From: CAZISM01 sp964541895
GTDB taxonomy: Bacteria; Zhuqueibacterota; Zhuqueibacteria; Residuimicrobiales; Residuimicrobiaceae
Direction: 5' to 3'
NCBI GenBank assembly: GCA_964541895.1
Contig: CAZISM010000011.1
Span: 1-64,000 of the forward strand
DNA: 64,000 nt
Shown here: one piece after another, positions 55,204-63,636 of the stretch
Layout of the letters: every line of letters starts with the position of its first letter
How positions within the stretch are numbered: position 1 is the first letter of the stretch
Made by a program: the position numbers and the translations under genes
The notes under the pieces: model-generated
Database searches by the model: none
What the model was told of the DNA's origin: nothing
The model's input: the letters and a program-made list of their open reading frames with translations, nothing else

Positions 55204-55997
55204 TGTTGCCGCAGGTGTTGGTGTTGACGCCGGTCAAAGATGCGGCGCCGTTTCTGGACCGGTATTTTCAATTACTGGAAGCGCTTGACTATCCACGCGA
55301 ATTGTTAACCGTCGCTCTGTTGGAAAGTGACAGTCGGGACGACACCTGGAATCGGTTGCAGCGTTTGCAGGAGGAAAAAACAGCGTTGTTTAACGAGGTC
55401 AAGATCTGGAAAAGGGATTTCAACTTTCACATGCCGGAGGGCGTAGCCCGCTATGCTTTTGGCCGCCAGATCCCCAGGCGTCGCGTGCTGGCGAAGAGTC
55501 GAAATTATCTGTTGTCGCGGGCGCTGGAGGAACAGGAGTGGGTGTTGTGGATCGACGTCGATCTCGTCGAGTACCCGCCGGATATCCTTCGCACCCTGCT
55601 GGCGACCGAAAAAGAGATCATTACGCCCAATTGCGTGCAGCATTATGGCGGAAAGAGCTTTGATCTGAATGCGTGGTATCGCCGGGGCAAATACCATTTG
55701 CATGACCTGAAGAACAAGGGCGACCTGGTACGCTTGCATACCGTGGGCGGAACCATGCTGTTGATTCAGGCCGATCTGCATCGGGAAGGATTGGTCTTCC
55801 CGCCGTTCCTGTATGGCAAGCGGAGTCGTCTGATTCGATCTTTTAATTGGCTGGTGCCCAGGCGACAACTATGGCGATGGCGATCACGGCCGTTTCAGGG
55901 TGAAATAGAAACTGAGGGTTTGGGCATTATGGCGCATGATATGGGCTATCGCTGTTGGGGGATGCCCAACGTGGAGATACTGCATCGTGACTCTTGA
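55203..55997 (+). CDS. Anp1/Mnn9-like (GT62) glycosyltransferase
   Basis: A 264-residue GT-A enzyme whose motif order follows the Anp1/Mnn9/Van1 family: VLVLTPVKDAAPFLDRYFQL, LDYPRELLTVALLESDSRDD, RRRVLAKSRNYLLSRAL, EEQEWVLWIDVDLVEYPPDI (DxD site) and IITPNCVQHYGGKSFDLNAW. GT62 is best known from fungal Golgi alpha-1,6-mannan polymerases, so a bacterial member inside a capsule-type locus is unusual and again points to mannose chemistry. It overlaps the next gene by 11 bp. Confidence 0.8.
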   Translation: MLPQVLVLTPVKDAAPFLDRYFQLLEALDYPRELLTVALLESDSRDDTWNRLQRLQEEKTALFNEVKIWKRDFNFHMPEGVARYAFGRQIPRRRVLAKSRNYLLSRALEEQEWVLWIDVDLVEYPPDILRTLLATEKEIITPNCVQHYGGKSFDLNAWYRRGKYHLHDLKNKGDLVRLHTVGGTMLLIQADLHREGLVFPPFLYGKRSRLIRSFNWLVPRRQLWRWRSRPFQGEIETEGLGIMAHDMGYRCWGMPNVEILHRDS

Positions 55998-57147
55998 TCC
56001 GGTACAGGAGCCGCGCAGGCTTCATGGGCTGCAAGTACGCGGACCGTTTCGGGGCGCCGGCGGCTATGATCAATTGGTACGGGAGTGGGTTCGTGCCTTG
56101 TTGGCTCAAAAAACGCCGCTGCAATTAATCGACATCAAGGATTGGTACCCGTTGCATTGGCCGGACGCCGAACCCGATAGTGTGTTGGAAGGTCTTGCTC
56201 GACCGGTCGAGGCCAGTATCAGCCTGCAGGTGTGTATGCCGCCGCAGGTGAAGAAAAAACGCGGTTTTCGTTTGGTCAACTATACCATGTTTGAAGCGGA
56301 TCGGGTACCGCGTCAATGGATTCGCTGCAATAAGCGCCACGATCTGGTGATTTTGCCCCATGACGGCTGTGTCCAGGCCTGGACGGACGGCGGTTTCCCT
56401 GCCGATCGAATACGAAAGTGCCCGCAAGGAGTAGACGCAGAGCGCTTTCATCCACAGCAATTGGCGCTGCCGTTGCCGGCGGTTGACGACCGGGATGTTT
56501 CGAGCTTTCAGTTTCGTTTTCTGCATGTCGCTGATTATATGCCGCGAAAAAATCTGGTCGGCTTGTTGCGGATCTGGTTGCAGGTAACGCGACCTGCGGA
56601 TGATGCCGTGTTGATCTGCAAAATAAACTGCTCCGCGGCCAGATGGAAAAAAAAACTGGCTGCAGACCTGGCCAAAGCACAAGCGCTTGCAGGCGTCGGC
56701 TGGGGCCAGGCCGCTCCGATCCTCTTCCTGCACAATTGGATTTTGCCGCCGGCCGACATGCCGCGACTCTTCGCCTGTGCCACGCACTACTGGAGCATGT
56801 CCTTTGGCGAAGGCTGGGATCTGCCGATGATGGAGGCGGCGGCCAGTGGCCTGCAGTTGATCGCGCCGGATCACTCGGCCTATCAAACCTATTTGGACAA
56901 AGAGATCGCCTGGTTGATTCCCAGCCGGCCGGTTCCTGCCGTTTTCGAATGGGATCGACCCACCGAACGCCTGTTCCGCGGCAGCCGCTGGTGGCAGCCC
57001 GATTTGAGCCTTGGCAGCGACATGCTGCGCGATATTCTTGATCACGATCGGCACACTCCTGAATCGGCGCGCGAGCGCGTTAAAAACCATTATAGCTGGG
57101 CGCAGTCCGCGGAACAGTTGCGAACTATCCTTGTCGAGTTGGCATGA
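55987..57147 (+). CDS. Glycosyltransferase family 4
   Basis: About 386 residues from GTG 55987, which lies inside the end of the previous gene with GGAG about 10 bp upstream. Features are RGPFRGAGGYDQLVREWV (glycine-rich acceptor loop), CPQGVDAERFHP (the PNGVD-type loop), LHVADYMPRKNLVGLLRIWL, and the donor site MSFGEGWDLPMMEAAASGLQ with the FGEG..L..MEA acidic pattern. It is one of three GT4 enzymes in this locus. Specificity unknown. Confidence 0.85.
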   Translation: MTLDPVQEPRRLHGLQVRGPFRGAGGYDQLVREWVRALLAQKTPLQLIDIKDWYPLHWPDAEPDSVLEGLARPVEASISLQVCMPPQVKKKRGFRLVNYTMFEADRVPRQWIRCNKRHDLVILPHDGCVQAWTDGGFPADRIRKCPQGVDAERFHPQQLALPLPAVDDRDVSSFQFRFLHVADYMPRKNLVGLLRIWLQVTRPADDAVLICKINCSAARWKKKLAADLAKAQALAGVGWGQAAPILFLHNWILPPADMPRLFACATHYWSMSFGEGWDLPMMEAAASGLQLIAPDHSAYQTYLDKEIAWLIPSRPVPAVFEWDRPTERLFRGSRWWQPDLSLGSDMLRDILDHDRHTPESARERVKNHYSWAQSAEQLRTILVELA

Positions 57148-58370
57148 ATTCTCCCAAAAGACCATTGTCGGTTTTGCAGGTGACCCTGGGTGTGCCGTGG
57201 CCGCCGGACACCGGCTTTCGGCAGCGGGATTATTATCTGTTACGCTCCACCACTCGGTACCATCACGTCCACTTGCTTTGCCTTTATCAACAAGGCGCTC
57301 ACTTGCCAGATGAGGCCTCGCTGCGGTCGATGTGCAAGCGTGTCGAGCTGTTCCCGATCTATTCGAAACCGAACAGCAAAAATTTGGGCTCGGTTTGGCA
57401 GCGGATGCGCGACGGCGACCCGTTGGCCACCGCGCCCTATTTTTCCAAACTGATATTCGAACGAATTCAGCAGTTGCTGATCACGGAAAAATTTGATATC
57501 TTTCAAATCGAACATTCGTTCCTGTTGCCGTACCGTCGCGCAACACCAAAAGGATTCAGCGGAAAAACCGTACTCTCATTACATAATATCGGCGCGGTTC
57601 AGTATCGTCGCATGGTCAACCTGGCCTTGCCCTTGCCGACCCGGCTGATGTTTGCCGTAAAAAGCCTGTTGATGCGTAATTGGGAAGCCCGTCATGCATC
57701 CGATTTTGATCGGGTGATTACCTGCTCCACGAGCGATGCCCAATGGCTGTTACGGCGAAACGCTCGCGCATCGGTATCGGTGATTGACAATGGAGTCGAT
57801 GCCGCCTCTTTGCCGATTTTAGCTGCGCCGAAGAATGAAGGAAATCTTTTGTTTGTCGGCTCGATGATATATCCGCCAAACGAAGATGCGATGCTCTATT
57901 TTTGCCGTTCTATCCGTCCGTTACTGTTACAAACGGTGCCGGACGCTCATCTCTGGATCGTCGGTCATGAACCCGCTCCACGACTGCTGAAGCTCGCCGC
58001 GGATCCGCTTCTTCATGTCACCGGCTATGTGGAGAAGCTGACCCCCTATTATGAACTCGCCGATCTGGTCATCGTCCCGTTGCGGGCCGGCAGCGGCAGC
58101 CGCTTGAAAATTCTTGAGGCCATGGCCATGGGCCGGGCAGTGGTTTCCACCACCTTGGGTTGCGAAGGGCTGGAGTTGGAGAAGGGCACTCATCTGGCGA
58201 TCGCCGATGATCCGGTTGAATTCAGCCGACAGATCATCACCCTGTTGCACGACAAAGAAAAGCGCTGCGCCATGGCGGAGCGTGCGCGCCGATGGGTGGA
58301 GAAGCGATATGATTGGACCTTATTGGGGAATAAACTGATTACTCTCTACGATGAGCTGGTGAGCCGTTAG
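57144..58370 (+). CDS. Glycosyltransferase family 4 (exopolysaccharide sugar transferase type)
   Basis: A 408-residue GT-B enzyme. The opening VLQVTLGVPWPPDTGFRQRD and the HNIGAVQYRRM segment resemble the PEP-CTERM/XrtA-associated sugar transferases, here with SVIDNGVDAASLPI, NLLFVGSMIYPPNEDAMLYF and the donor motif GSGSRLKILEAMAMGRAVVS. It overlaps the previous stop by 4 bp. The acceptor is probably the growing polysaccharide chain. Confidence 0.87.
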   Translation: MNSPKRPLSVLQVTLGVPWPPDTGFRQRDYYLLRSTTRYHHVHLLCLYQQGAHLPDEASLRSMCKRVELFPIYSKPNSKNLGSVWQRMRDGDPLATAPYFSKLIFERIQQLLITEKFDIFQIEHSFLLPYRRATPKGFSGKTVLSLHNIGAVQYRRMVNLALPLPTRLMFAVKSLLMRNWEARHASDFDRVITCSTSDAQWLLRRNARASVSVIDNGVDAASLPILAAPKNEGNLLFVGSMIYPPNEDAMLYFCRSIRPLLLQTVPDAHLWIVGHEPAPRLLKLAADPLLHVTGYVEKLTPYYELADLVIVPLRAGSGSRLKILEAMAMGRAVVSTTLGCEGLELEKGTHLAIADDPVEFSRQIITLLHDKEKRCAMAERARRWVEKRYDWTLLGNKLITLYDELVSR

Positions 58371-58373
58371 ATC

Positions 58374-59381
58374 ATGTTGGTACGCATCATAAAAGATTGG
58401 GCATGGCCCAACCTGTTGCGACAGACGCCGCAGGGCGACGGTCGTTGGGCGGACCTTCAATTCACCGTTGATCCGGTGGTAGATTGCGACTATGTACTGT
58501 TTCTCAATAATCGACGTAATGAAACTGTAACGGTGCACTGTTCTGAGGAACATATCGGCTGCGTCATGCAGGAACCGTATATCCCGATCCTGCACGATTG
58601 GATGATCAAGGATCTGCCGTGGTGTGCGCGCGTCTACAGTCACACGCCGGTCCAGCCGGTCAACCGCTTTGTCAAGAGCCATCCGGCGCTGCCCTGGCAT
58701 GTAAACCGCGATTATGCGGAATTAGTGACCCTGGCGCCGGTTCGCAAAGAGCGGCTGCTCTCCTGGGTTACCAGCCGATTGTCCTTTTTGCCCATGCACC
58801 GCAAACGGATACACTTTTTGCGTCGATTGCAGACAGATCAGACGCCGATCGATCTCTACGGCAAGGGCATTCGCTATATCGACGATAAATGGGACGGATT
58901 GGCTCCCTACTACTATTCGGTGGTGATTGAAAATGATCGGCAACCCGACTATTGGTCGGAAAAATTGGCAGACTGCTTTTTAAGCTGGACCGTACCGCTC
59001 TACGACGGCTGCTTAAATTTAGAGGATTATTTTCCCTCTGATTCTTTCATCCGCATCGATGCCGATTCGTACGAATCCAGCCTGGAGGTCATCCGGCGGA
59101 CGGCCACTCCATCCGATTGGCAGCGGCGCCTGCCGGCCCTGGAAGAGGCGAGAAATCGCGTGTTGCAGCGATGGCAGTTCTTTCCCTACTTTTATGAACA
59201 GCTGGGGTGTTTGCCGCCGGCGGGCGCAAAAAAAAGGATCACGATTCCCGATAACCGCTCCCTGCGTCGCGCCGATCGCCGGCGGTTCCTCCTGCAACAC
59301 ATCGCGGCCCAGGGCCCGAAAGCCGCCGGGCGTTTACTGATGGACAAGTTCAATTATATTCGCTGGGAGCGTCACACATGA
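58374..59381 (+). CDS. GT10-like (alpha-1,3-fucosyltransferase fold) glycosyltransferase
   Basis: A 335-residue protein. The diagnostic part is YYYSVVIENDRQPDYWSEKL followed by ADCFLSWTVPLYDGCLNLED and YFPSDSFIRID, which matches the GDP-fucose-binding core of GT10 (IENS..DYVTEK...G.VPV..G......P..SFI). The N-terminal half is divergent. GDP-sugars (GDP-mannose or GDP-fucose) again fit the theme of the window. The donor is inferred, not shown. Confidence 0.78.
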   Translation: MLVRIIKDWAWPNLLRQTPQGDGRWADLQFTVDPVVDCDYVLFLNNRRNETVTVHCSEEHIGCVMQEPYIPILHDWMIKDLPWCARVYSHTPVQPVNRFVKSHPALPWHVNRDYAELVTLAPVRKERLLSWVTSRLSFLPMHRKRIHFLRRLQTDQTPIDLYGKGIRYIDDKWDGLAPYYYSVVIENDRQPDYWSEKLADCFLSWTVPLYDGCLNLEDYFPSDSFIRIDADSYESSLEVIRRTATPSDWQRRLPALEEARNRVLQRWQFFPYFYEQLGCLPPAGAKKRITIPDNRSLRRADRRRFLLQHIAAQGPKAAGRLLMDKFNYIRWERHT

Positions 59382-59460
59382 TAACGGTTGATACTTCTAA
59401 TCTGATTCGATACCAGATGGCCGGCGTCAGCCTCAATATGAAAGGTGGTCAACGCTCGTC

Positions 59461-60297
59461 ATGATCAATCGCATGGAACGATCGGTACGCAAAATTGACA
59501 GCCATCAAGTCAGGTGGCGACTTGATCTGAAAGACCTGTTGGCACACGTCGATTTAATATATCTGTTTATTATTCGCGATATCAAAATTCGCTATAAACA
59601 AACCGTGGTGGGCATTACCTGGGCCATCATTCAACCCCTGCTGACCATGGGGGTGTTTACCCTGGTGTTCAACCGCCTGAGCCTTTCCATTTCCGGCCCT
59701 GTGCCCTATGCGCTGTTCTCTTATTGCGCCCTGGTGCCCTGGACCTATTTTGCGCACGCGTTGACCAAGACCAACGACTCGATTGTGCAGAACGGCGCCA
59801 TCATCACCAATGCGGCTTTCCCCAGACTGGTGCTGCCGATTGCAGCGGTGCTGGCGGGCTTGACCGATTTTTTTGTCGCGTTGGCGATTCTGATCGCGAT
59901 GATGATTTATTATCAAATCGGCTTTCATCTGCGAATGCTGGCCCTGCCGTTTTATCTGTTGCTGACCCTGTCGTTTACGCTGGGCCTGGGTCTCTGGCTG
60001 GCTTCATTGAACGTGAAATACAGGGATGTGCGCAACGCCTTACCGTTTTTGCTGCAGCTGGGACTGCTGATTTCACCCGTCGCGTACGGCAGCAATCTTT
60101 TTCCAGATCGTTTTCGTCTGCTCTATCATCTGAATCCCATGGTCAGTGTGATTGAAGGATATCGGTGGTCGCTGCTGGGCGTGGGCTCGACGCCGGGATG
60201 GCCGCTGCTGGCGAACTGTGGAATGATCGTAGTGGTGTTGGTCAGCGGGCTTTATTATTTTCGTCGCAGGGAAGATTATTTTGCGGATATCGTATGA
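59461..60297 (+). CDS. wzm: ABC-2 type polysaccharide exporter permease (Wzm)
   Basis: A 278-residue membrane protein with six hydrophobic segments. The N-terminal cytoplasmic helix region RDIKIRYKQTVVGITWAIIQ is the family hallmark, followed by PLLTMGVFTLVFNRLS, ALVPWTYFAHALTKTNDSIV and the C-terminal LNPMVSVIEGYRWSLLGVG. Wzm exports a completed lipid-linked polysaccharide across the inner membrane. The stop overlaps the Wzt start (ATGA). ATG 59473 is an alternative start. Confidence 0.93.
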   Translation: MINRMERSVRKIDSHQVRWRLDLKDLLAHVDLIYLFIIRDIKIRYKQTVVGITWAIIQPLLTMGVFTLVFNRLSLSISGPVPYALFSYCALVPWTYFAHALTKTNDSIVQNGAIITNAAFPRLVLPIAAVLAGLTDFFVALAILIAMMIYYQIGFHLRMLALPFYLLLTLSFTLGLGLWLASLNVKYRDVRNALPFLLQLGLLISPVAYGSNLFPDRFRLLYHLNPMVSVIEGYRWSLLGVGSTPGWPLLANCGMIVVVLVSGLYYFRRREDYFADIV

Positions 60298-61073
60298 GCG
60301 GGATAGTCATTCAAACCTGGGGTATCGGCAAACGCTATCGCAAGCATGCGGGCGGCATGCACCAGCGCCTGGAAATACTGTTTCGGGCCCCCTATTACTG
60401 GTTGAGCCGGGAACGAAAAAAAGCGGCGACCCGGGACCTGTACTCACAGGCGCTGCAGGATATTTCCGTCACCATTCGCGGCGGCGAGTCGGTGGGGCTG
60501 ATCGGGCCCAACGGCGCCGGTAAATCAGCGCTGCTGAGGGTGTTGGCCGGTGTCACCCGACCTTCGGAGGGTTGTGCCGAGATCCGCGGCCGTGTCAGTT
60601 CCATGCTGGAGGCCGGTACGGGTTTTCATCCAGAGCTGACCGGCAGAGAAAATATTTTTCTCAGCGGCGCTATTCTCGGGTTGAAGAAAAAAGAGATCGA
60701 AAAAAAATTCGATGAAATCGTTCAATATTCTGAATTGGAGTCTTTTCTTAATACGCCGGTCAAGCATTTTTCGAGCGGCATGCGTGTTCGTCTCGCCTTT
60801 GCCATCGCCGCACAGCTACAGTCGGACATTATGCTGGTGGATGAGGTGCTGTCCATCGGCGACTTGCGATTCAAGGAAAAGTGTGTGCTCAAGTTACGGG
60901 AGATGATCGCCGCCGGTTGTACGTTGGTGCTGGTCAGCCACGACGCCGGCGTCATCGAAAGTTTATGCCCCAGAACGCTACTGCTGCACCAGGGTCGGTT
61001 ATTGATGGATGATGCCACCAAAACGGTGCTGCGCTATTACTCTGCTCAATTTCGGCTGTCGGCTGCCGTTTAA
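60294..61073 (+). CDS. wzt: ABC polysaccharide exporter ATPase (Wzt), short form
   Basis: A 259-residue ATPase. Walker A is GPNGAGKS (71-78), the ABC signature is HFSSGMRVRLAFAIAA, Walker B is IMLVDEVLSIGD and the switch His is in LVLVSHDAG. The N-terminus includes the Wzt-type loop with a Lys/Arg-rich insert before the first strand. It ends soon after the nucleotide-binding domain, so it lacks the C-terminal carbohydrate-binding domain of long Wzt proteins. Its stop shares bases with that of the convergent Stealth gene (TTAA). Confidence 0.93.
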   Translation: MSGIVIQTWGIGKRYRKHAGGMHQRLEILFRAPYYWLSRERKKAATRDLYSQALQDISVTIRGGESVGLIGPNGAGKSALLRVLAGVTRPSEGCAEIRGRVSSMLEAGTGFHPELTGRENIFLSGAILGLKKKEIEKKFDEIVQYSELESFLNTPVKHFSSGMRVRLAFAIAAQLQSDIMLVDEVLSIGDLRFKEKCVLKLREMIAAGCTLVLVSHDAGVIESLCPRTLLLHQGRLLMDDATKTVLRYYSAQFRLSAAV

Positions 61074-62032
61074 CGTCGGCCGCGTTCATATACACTGGGT
61101 TGGGGAAACAGAGACGAGAGCAGCCGCCGGATGCTGAACAGGATGATTCGGTCCTGCCACTGTTCGTCCAGATCATCATTGATACAAAAAAAAGTGGGCG
61201 GGTAATAGCGTAATCGATGCAGAACTTTGATCAGCGGTCGCCATCTTTTCTCCAAAATCACCAGGCTGTACCGACTCGAGCCAAATTCCAGCCTTTTCAT
61301 TTCCACGTCTGCTAACGTACTGAGCAAACCGGCATAGGCGATGCGCAACACCAGGTCGTCGGGAGAACGGAATCGGTGGCTGGACGTTTTCCGGATCTGC
61401 TCGGCGAACAGCGCATCCAGCCGCGTCATCACATCGCGATCATACATTTGGGGACAGTGGGCCGGCAAGTTAGGCACCGAGGCCTCCGGCACTACCCGCA
61501 GCACATGTTGGTACGTGCAGGCATAGGCCCGGTCATGGACTCGGCCGTGATCCGGATCGGTATGAAGGGCAATCGGATCGAGATAAAAGCGCCTGCCGGG
61601 CGCTGAATAATAGTCCTCCGGAAAAACCGGGCGTCCGATAAACAGATCGTCGTTGAAATAGAGATAGCGACGGCTCAATCCCGGGATGCGGTGCAGGTGC
61701 ATTTCAATAGCGTTGGAATTAAAGGTTGGCAAGTCGTTGCGATCGGGGAACAACTGCTCATGAGTGACAAGAATCAGGCGCTGCTGATCAAAGGCAAGCC
61801 CCTTGGGCCTTTGACCGTTGGTAACCACAAAGACCTTGCCGATCCACGGCATAAAGCTGGCAACCGAGCGAAGCGAAAAACGTATTTCATCGTTGTTGCG
61901 GAAGCGGTGACTGCAGACGTCGTTTTGCGCAGGGTCTACCGACAACCGCTGTTGCCATAACAGTCGGCTGGAGACAAAGTCTGGATCTGCGCCGTCCACC
62001 CAGGTATAGACAACATCGACCGATTCTTGCAT
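61070..62032 (-). CDS. Stealth-family capsular polysaccharide phosphotransferase
   Basis: A 320-residue protein with the conserved Stealth regions: DVVYTWVDGADP (CR1), FRNNDEIRFSLRSVASFMPW with IGKVFVVTNGQRP (CR2), LPTFNSNAIEMHLHRIPGLS and YLYFNDDLFIGRPV (CR3). Stealth proteins transfer hexose-1-phosphate to build phosphodiester-linked glycans. It converges on the Wzt gene with overlapping stops and belongs to a separate minus-strand transcript with the following GT2 gene. A phosphate-containing capsule or a sugar-phosphate decoration is implied. Confidence 0.88.
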   Translation of the reverse strand: MQESVDVVYTWVDGADPDFVSSRLLWQQRLSVDPAQNDVCSHRFRNNDEIRFSLRSVASFMPWIGKVFVVTNGQRPKGLAFDQQRLILVTHEQLFPDRNDLPTFNSNAIEMHLHRIPGLSRRYLYFNDDLFIGRPVFPEDYYSAPGRRFYLDPIALHTDPDHGRVHDRAYACTYQHVLRVVPEASVPNLPAHCPQMYDRDVMTRLDALFAEQIRKTSSHRFRSPDDLVLRIAYAGLLSTLADVEMKRLEFGSSRYSLVILEKRWRPLIKVLHRLRYYPPTFFCINDDLDEQWQDRIILFSIRRLLSSLFPQPSVYERGRR

Positions 62033-62058
62033 ACACCGCCCTCCGCCCGGCAGCTGAA

Positions 62059-63042
62059 TTATTTTTTGCGCCGCCGATAATGGACAAGTCCCAAAAACAA
62101 ACCGGCGCCGCTATAAAAATAGTTGAACCAAAGCATCAGCACGCTTTTGAGTGTAAAGATCCATCCGGCCTGTCGGAGAAGCAATCGCAAAAATCCGTGA
62201 TTAGCCAGCAACAAAGCTGCGGCTCCAACCAGCCATACTGTACCGCTCCACAGACGAACCAAAGCGGCCATAGGGTAACAGAACAGAAACCAGGCGCAAC
62301 AGACGCTGAAAATATTTTGATATTTAGTGTTCAAATCGCTGCGACCAATTCGGTATTTCAGCATGAGCTGTGTCCAGGGGATCGCCCGGTGCCGAATGTC
62401 CGACCGCAACAATCCCATCAGGGTGTATCGTTTCAAATGGGTGAATACAATGTCTTTTTCCAGGCGGATTCGATAGCCGGCGGCATGAAGCCGATAACCC
62501 AAATCGATGTCTTCCAGCCAGCGCAGGTGCGGATCAAATCCCCGCATGCGGACAAAGACCTCCTTTTTGATTGCGCCGTAGCCGGCGGCGAAGGTGACCG
62601 CCTCGGCCTGGGAAGTCTGGTGCGTATAATGATGTTGATAATTTTTGTAACGCGAAAAAAATGAATTCACCGGCGTTTCGGCTTGATAGCTGCAGAAAAA
62701 GGCGTCCAAGTGGGGATGTCGTTCGACGCAGGCGATCAGTGCCGAGAGCGTGTTGGTTTCCACCAGGATGTCGGCGTCAAGAAAAAAGAGCCACTTTCCC
62801 CGGCTATGAGCCACGGCCTGGTTGCGCGCGGCGCCGGCGCCGCGGTTTTCGTCGAGGCGAAGCACTTTTACCGGGTATTGGGCGGCGATTTCCGCGGAAC
62901 GATCGGTCGAGCCGTCGTCAACCACGATGGTTTCGTAATGGGCATATTGAGACTTTTGCAGCGCGTCCAAACAGGCGCCGAGATGCTCCTGGCCATTGTA
63001 AACCGGAATGATAACGCTGAGAAAAAAAGCGGGCTTTTCCAT
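62059..63042 (-). CDS. Glycosyltransferase family 2 with C-terminal membrane helices
   Basis: A 327-residue protein from ATG 63042 (the frame opens at 63201 but similarity begins here). GT2 motifs are FLSVIIPVYNGQEHLGACLD, IVVDDGSTDRSAEI, GKWLFFLDADILVE (DxD) and the acceptor acidic motif LRWLEDIDLGYRLHAAGYRI. The C-terminal third has about three hydrophobic segments (FSVCCAWFLFCYPMAALVRL), so the enzyme is membrane-bound. It is followed closely on the minus strand by the Stealth gene, suggesting joint action. Confidence 0.85.
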   Translation of the reverse strand: MEKPAFFLSVIIPVYNGQEHLGACLDALQKSQYAHYETIVVDDGSTDRSAEIAAQYPVKVLRLDENRGAGAARNQAVAHSRGKWLFFLDADILVETNTLSALIACVERHPHLDAFFCSYQAETPVNSFFSRYKNYQHHYTHQTSQAEAVTFAAGYGAIKKEVFVRMRGFDPHLRWLEDIDLGYRLHAAGYRIRLEKDIVFTHLKRYTLMGLLRSDIRHRAIPWTQLMLKYRIGRSDLNTKYQNIFSVCCAWFLFCYPMAALVRLWSGTVWLVGAAALLLANHGFLRLLLRQAGWIFTLKSVLMLWFNYFYSGAGLFLGLVHYRRRKK

Positions 63043-63636
63043 AATGAGTGATGCGCCGGCTACAGGCAACGGGTTATTATCTGTTTCGACAATGTAAAAA
63101 AATAATGGCACCATTTCAACGATGGATATTGGCCAGCGCGGATAAGCCGGAACCAAAAGTCGGACATCACCTCGAAAGCATCCGACATTTGTAGACCACA
63201 TCGCGAGGGCTGCTCCAGAATGCAGAAGAGTTTGGCTCGTTTATCGTACGGTGTTTAATTACTTTGCCCCAAGACCGTACAACGATCCCGTCACTTTTTC
63301 AATTTGTCCTGCTGTAATGCCTTATTTGCGAATCGTAGGCAGATTGCATCAAGGTCTACATCGGGTCTTTTTTGATTGCGTTTTCAGCGCTTTCTCTTTA
63401 TCCGAGAACTCGCTGTATACCATCGAAGCGTGGCAGCTGTTCCATGATCAACTCGATGACCACGGCCTCTTTACCGTTTCGAGATGGCACAGCCAGGACC
63501 TTATCGGTGAGACTGGACGGGGTGGTCAGCCTCGCCACGGTTTGCCTGTGACGCCAAGGCGCCCCGGGCCATCCGCGCCGGAACGATTTGGCCGGGCGCG
63601 GCCTACTTTTTATAGATCGGCTCGCTCAGGCAGGCT
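63043..63636. other. Intergenic region with dispersed inverted repeat
   Basis: About 590 bp between two minus-strand genes. It contains the degenerate second copy of the inverted repeat element at 63148-63190. The open frame at 63251-63715 on the plus strand runs antisense into the flavoprotein gene and has no recognisable motif. Otherwise I see nothing. Confidence 0.4.
63148..63190 (+). repeat. Degenerate second copy of the inverted repeat element
   Basis: CGGAACCAAAAGTCGGAC, then a 16-base spacer with CGAAAG and TCCGACATTT. The arms pair with one mismatch. The sequence before and in the arms parallels 46439-46476. It lies upstream of the minus-strand GT2 gene. Confidence 0.5.
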
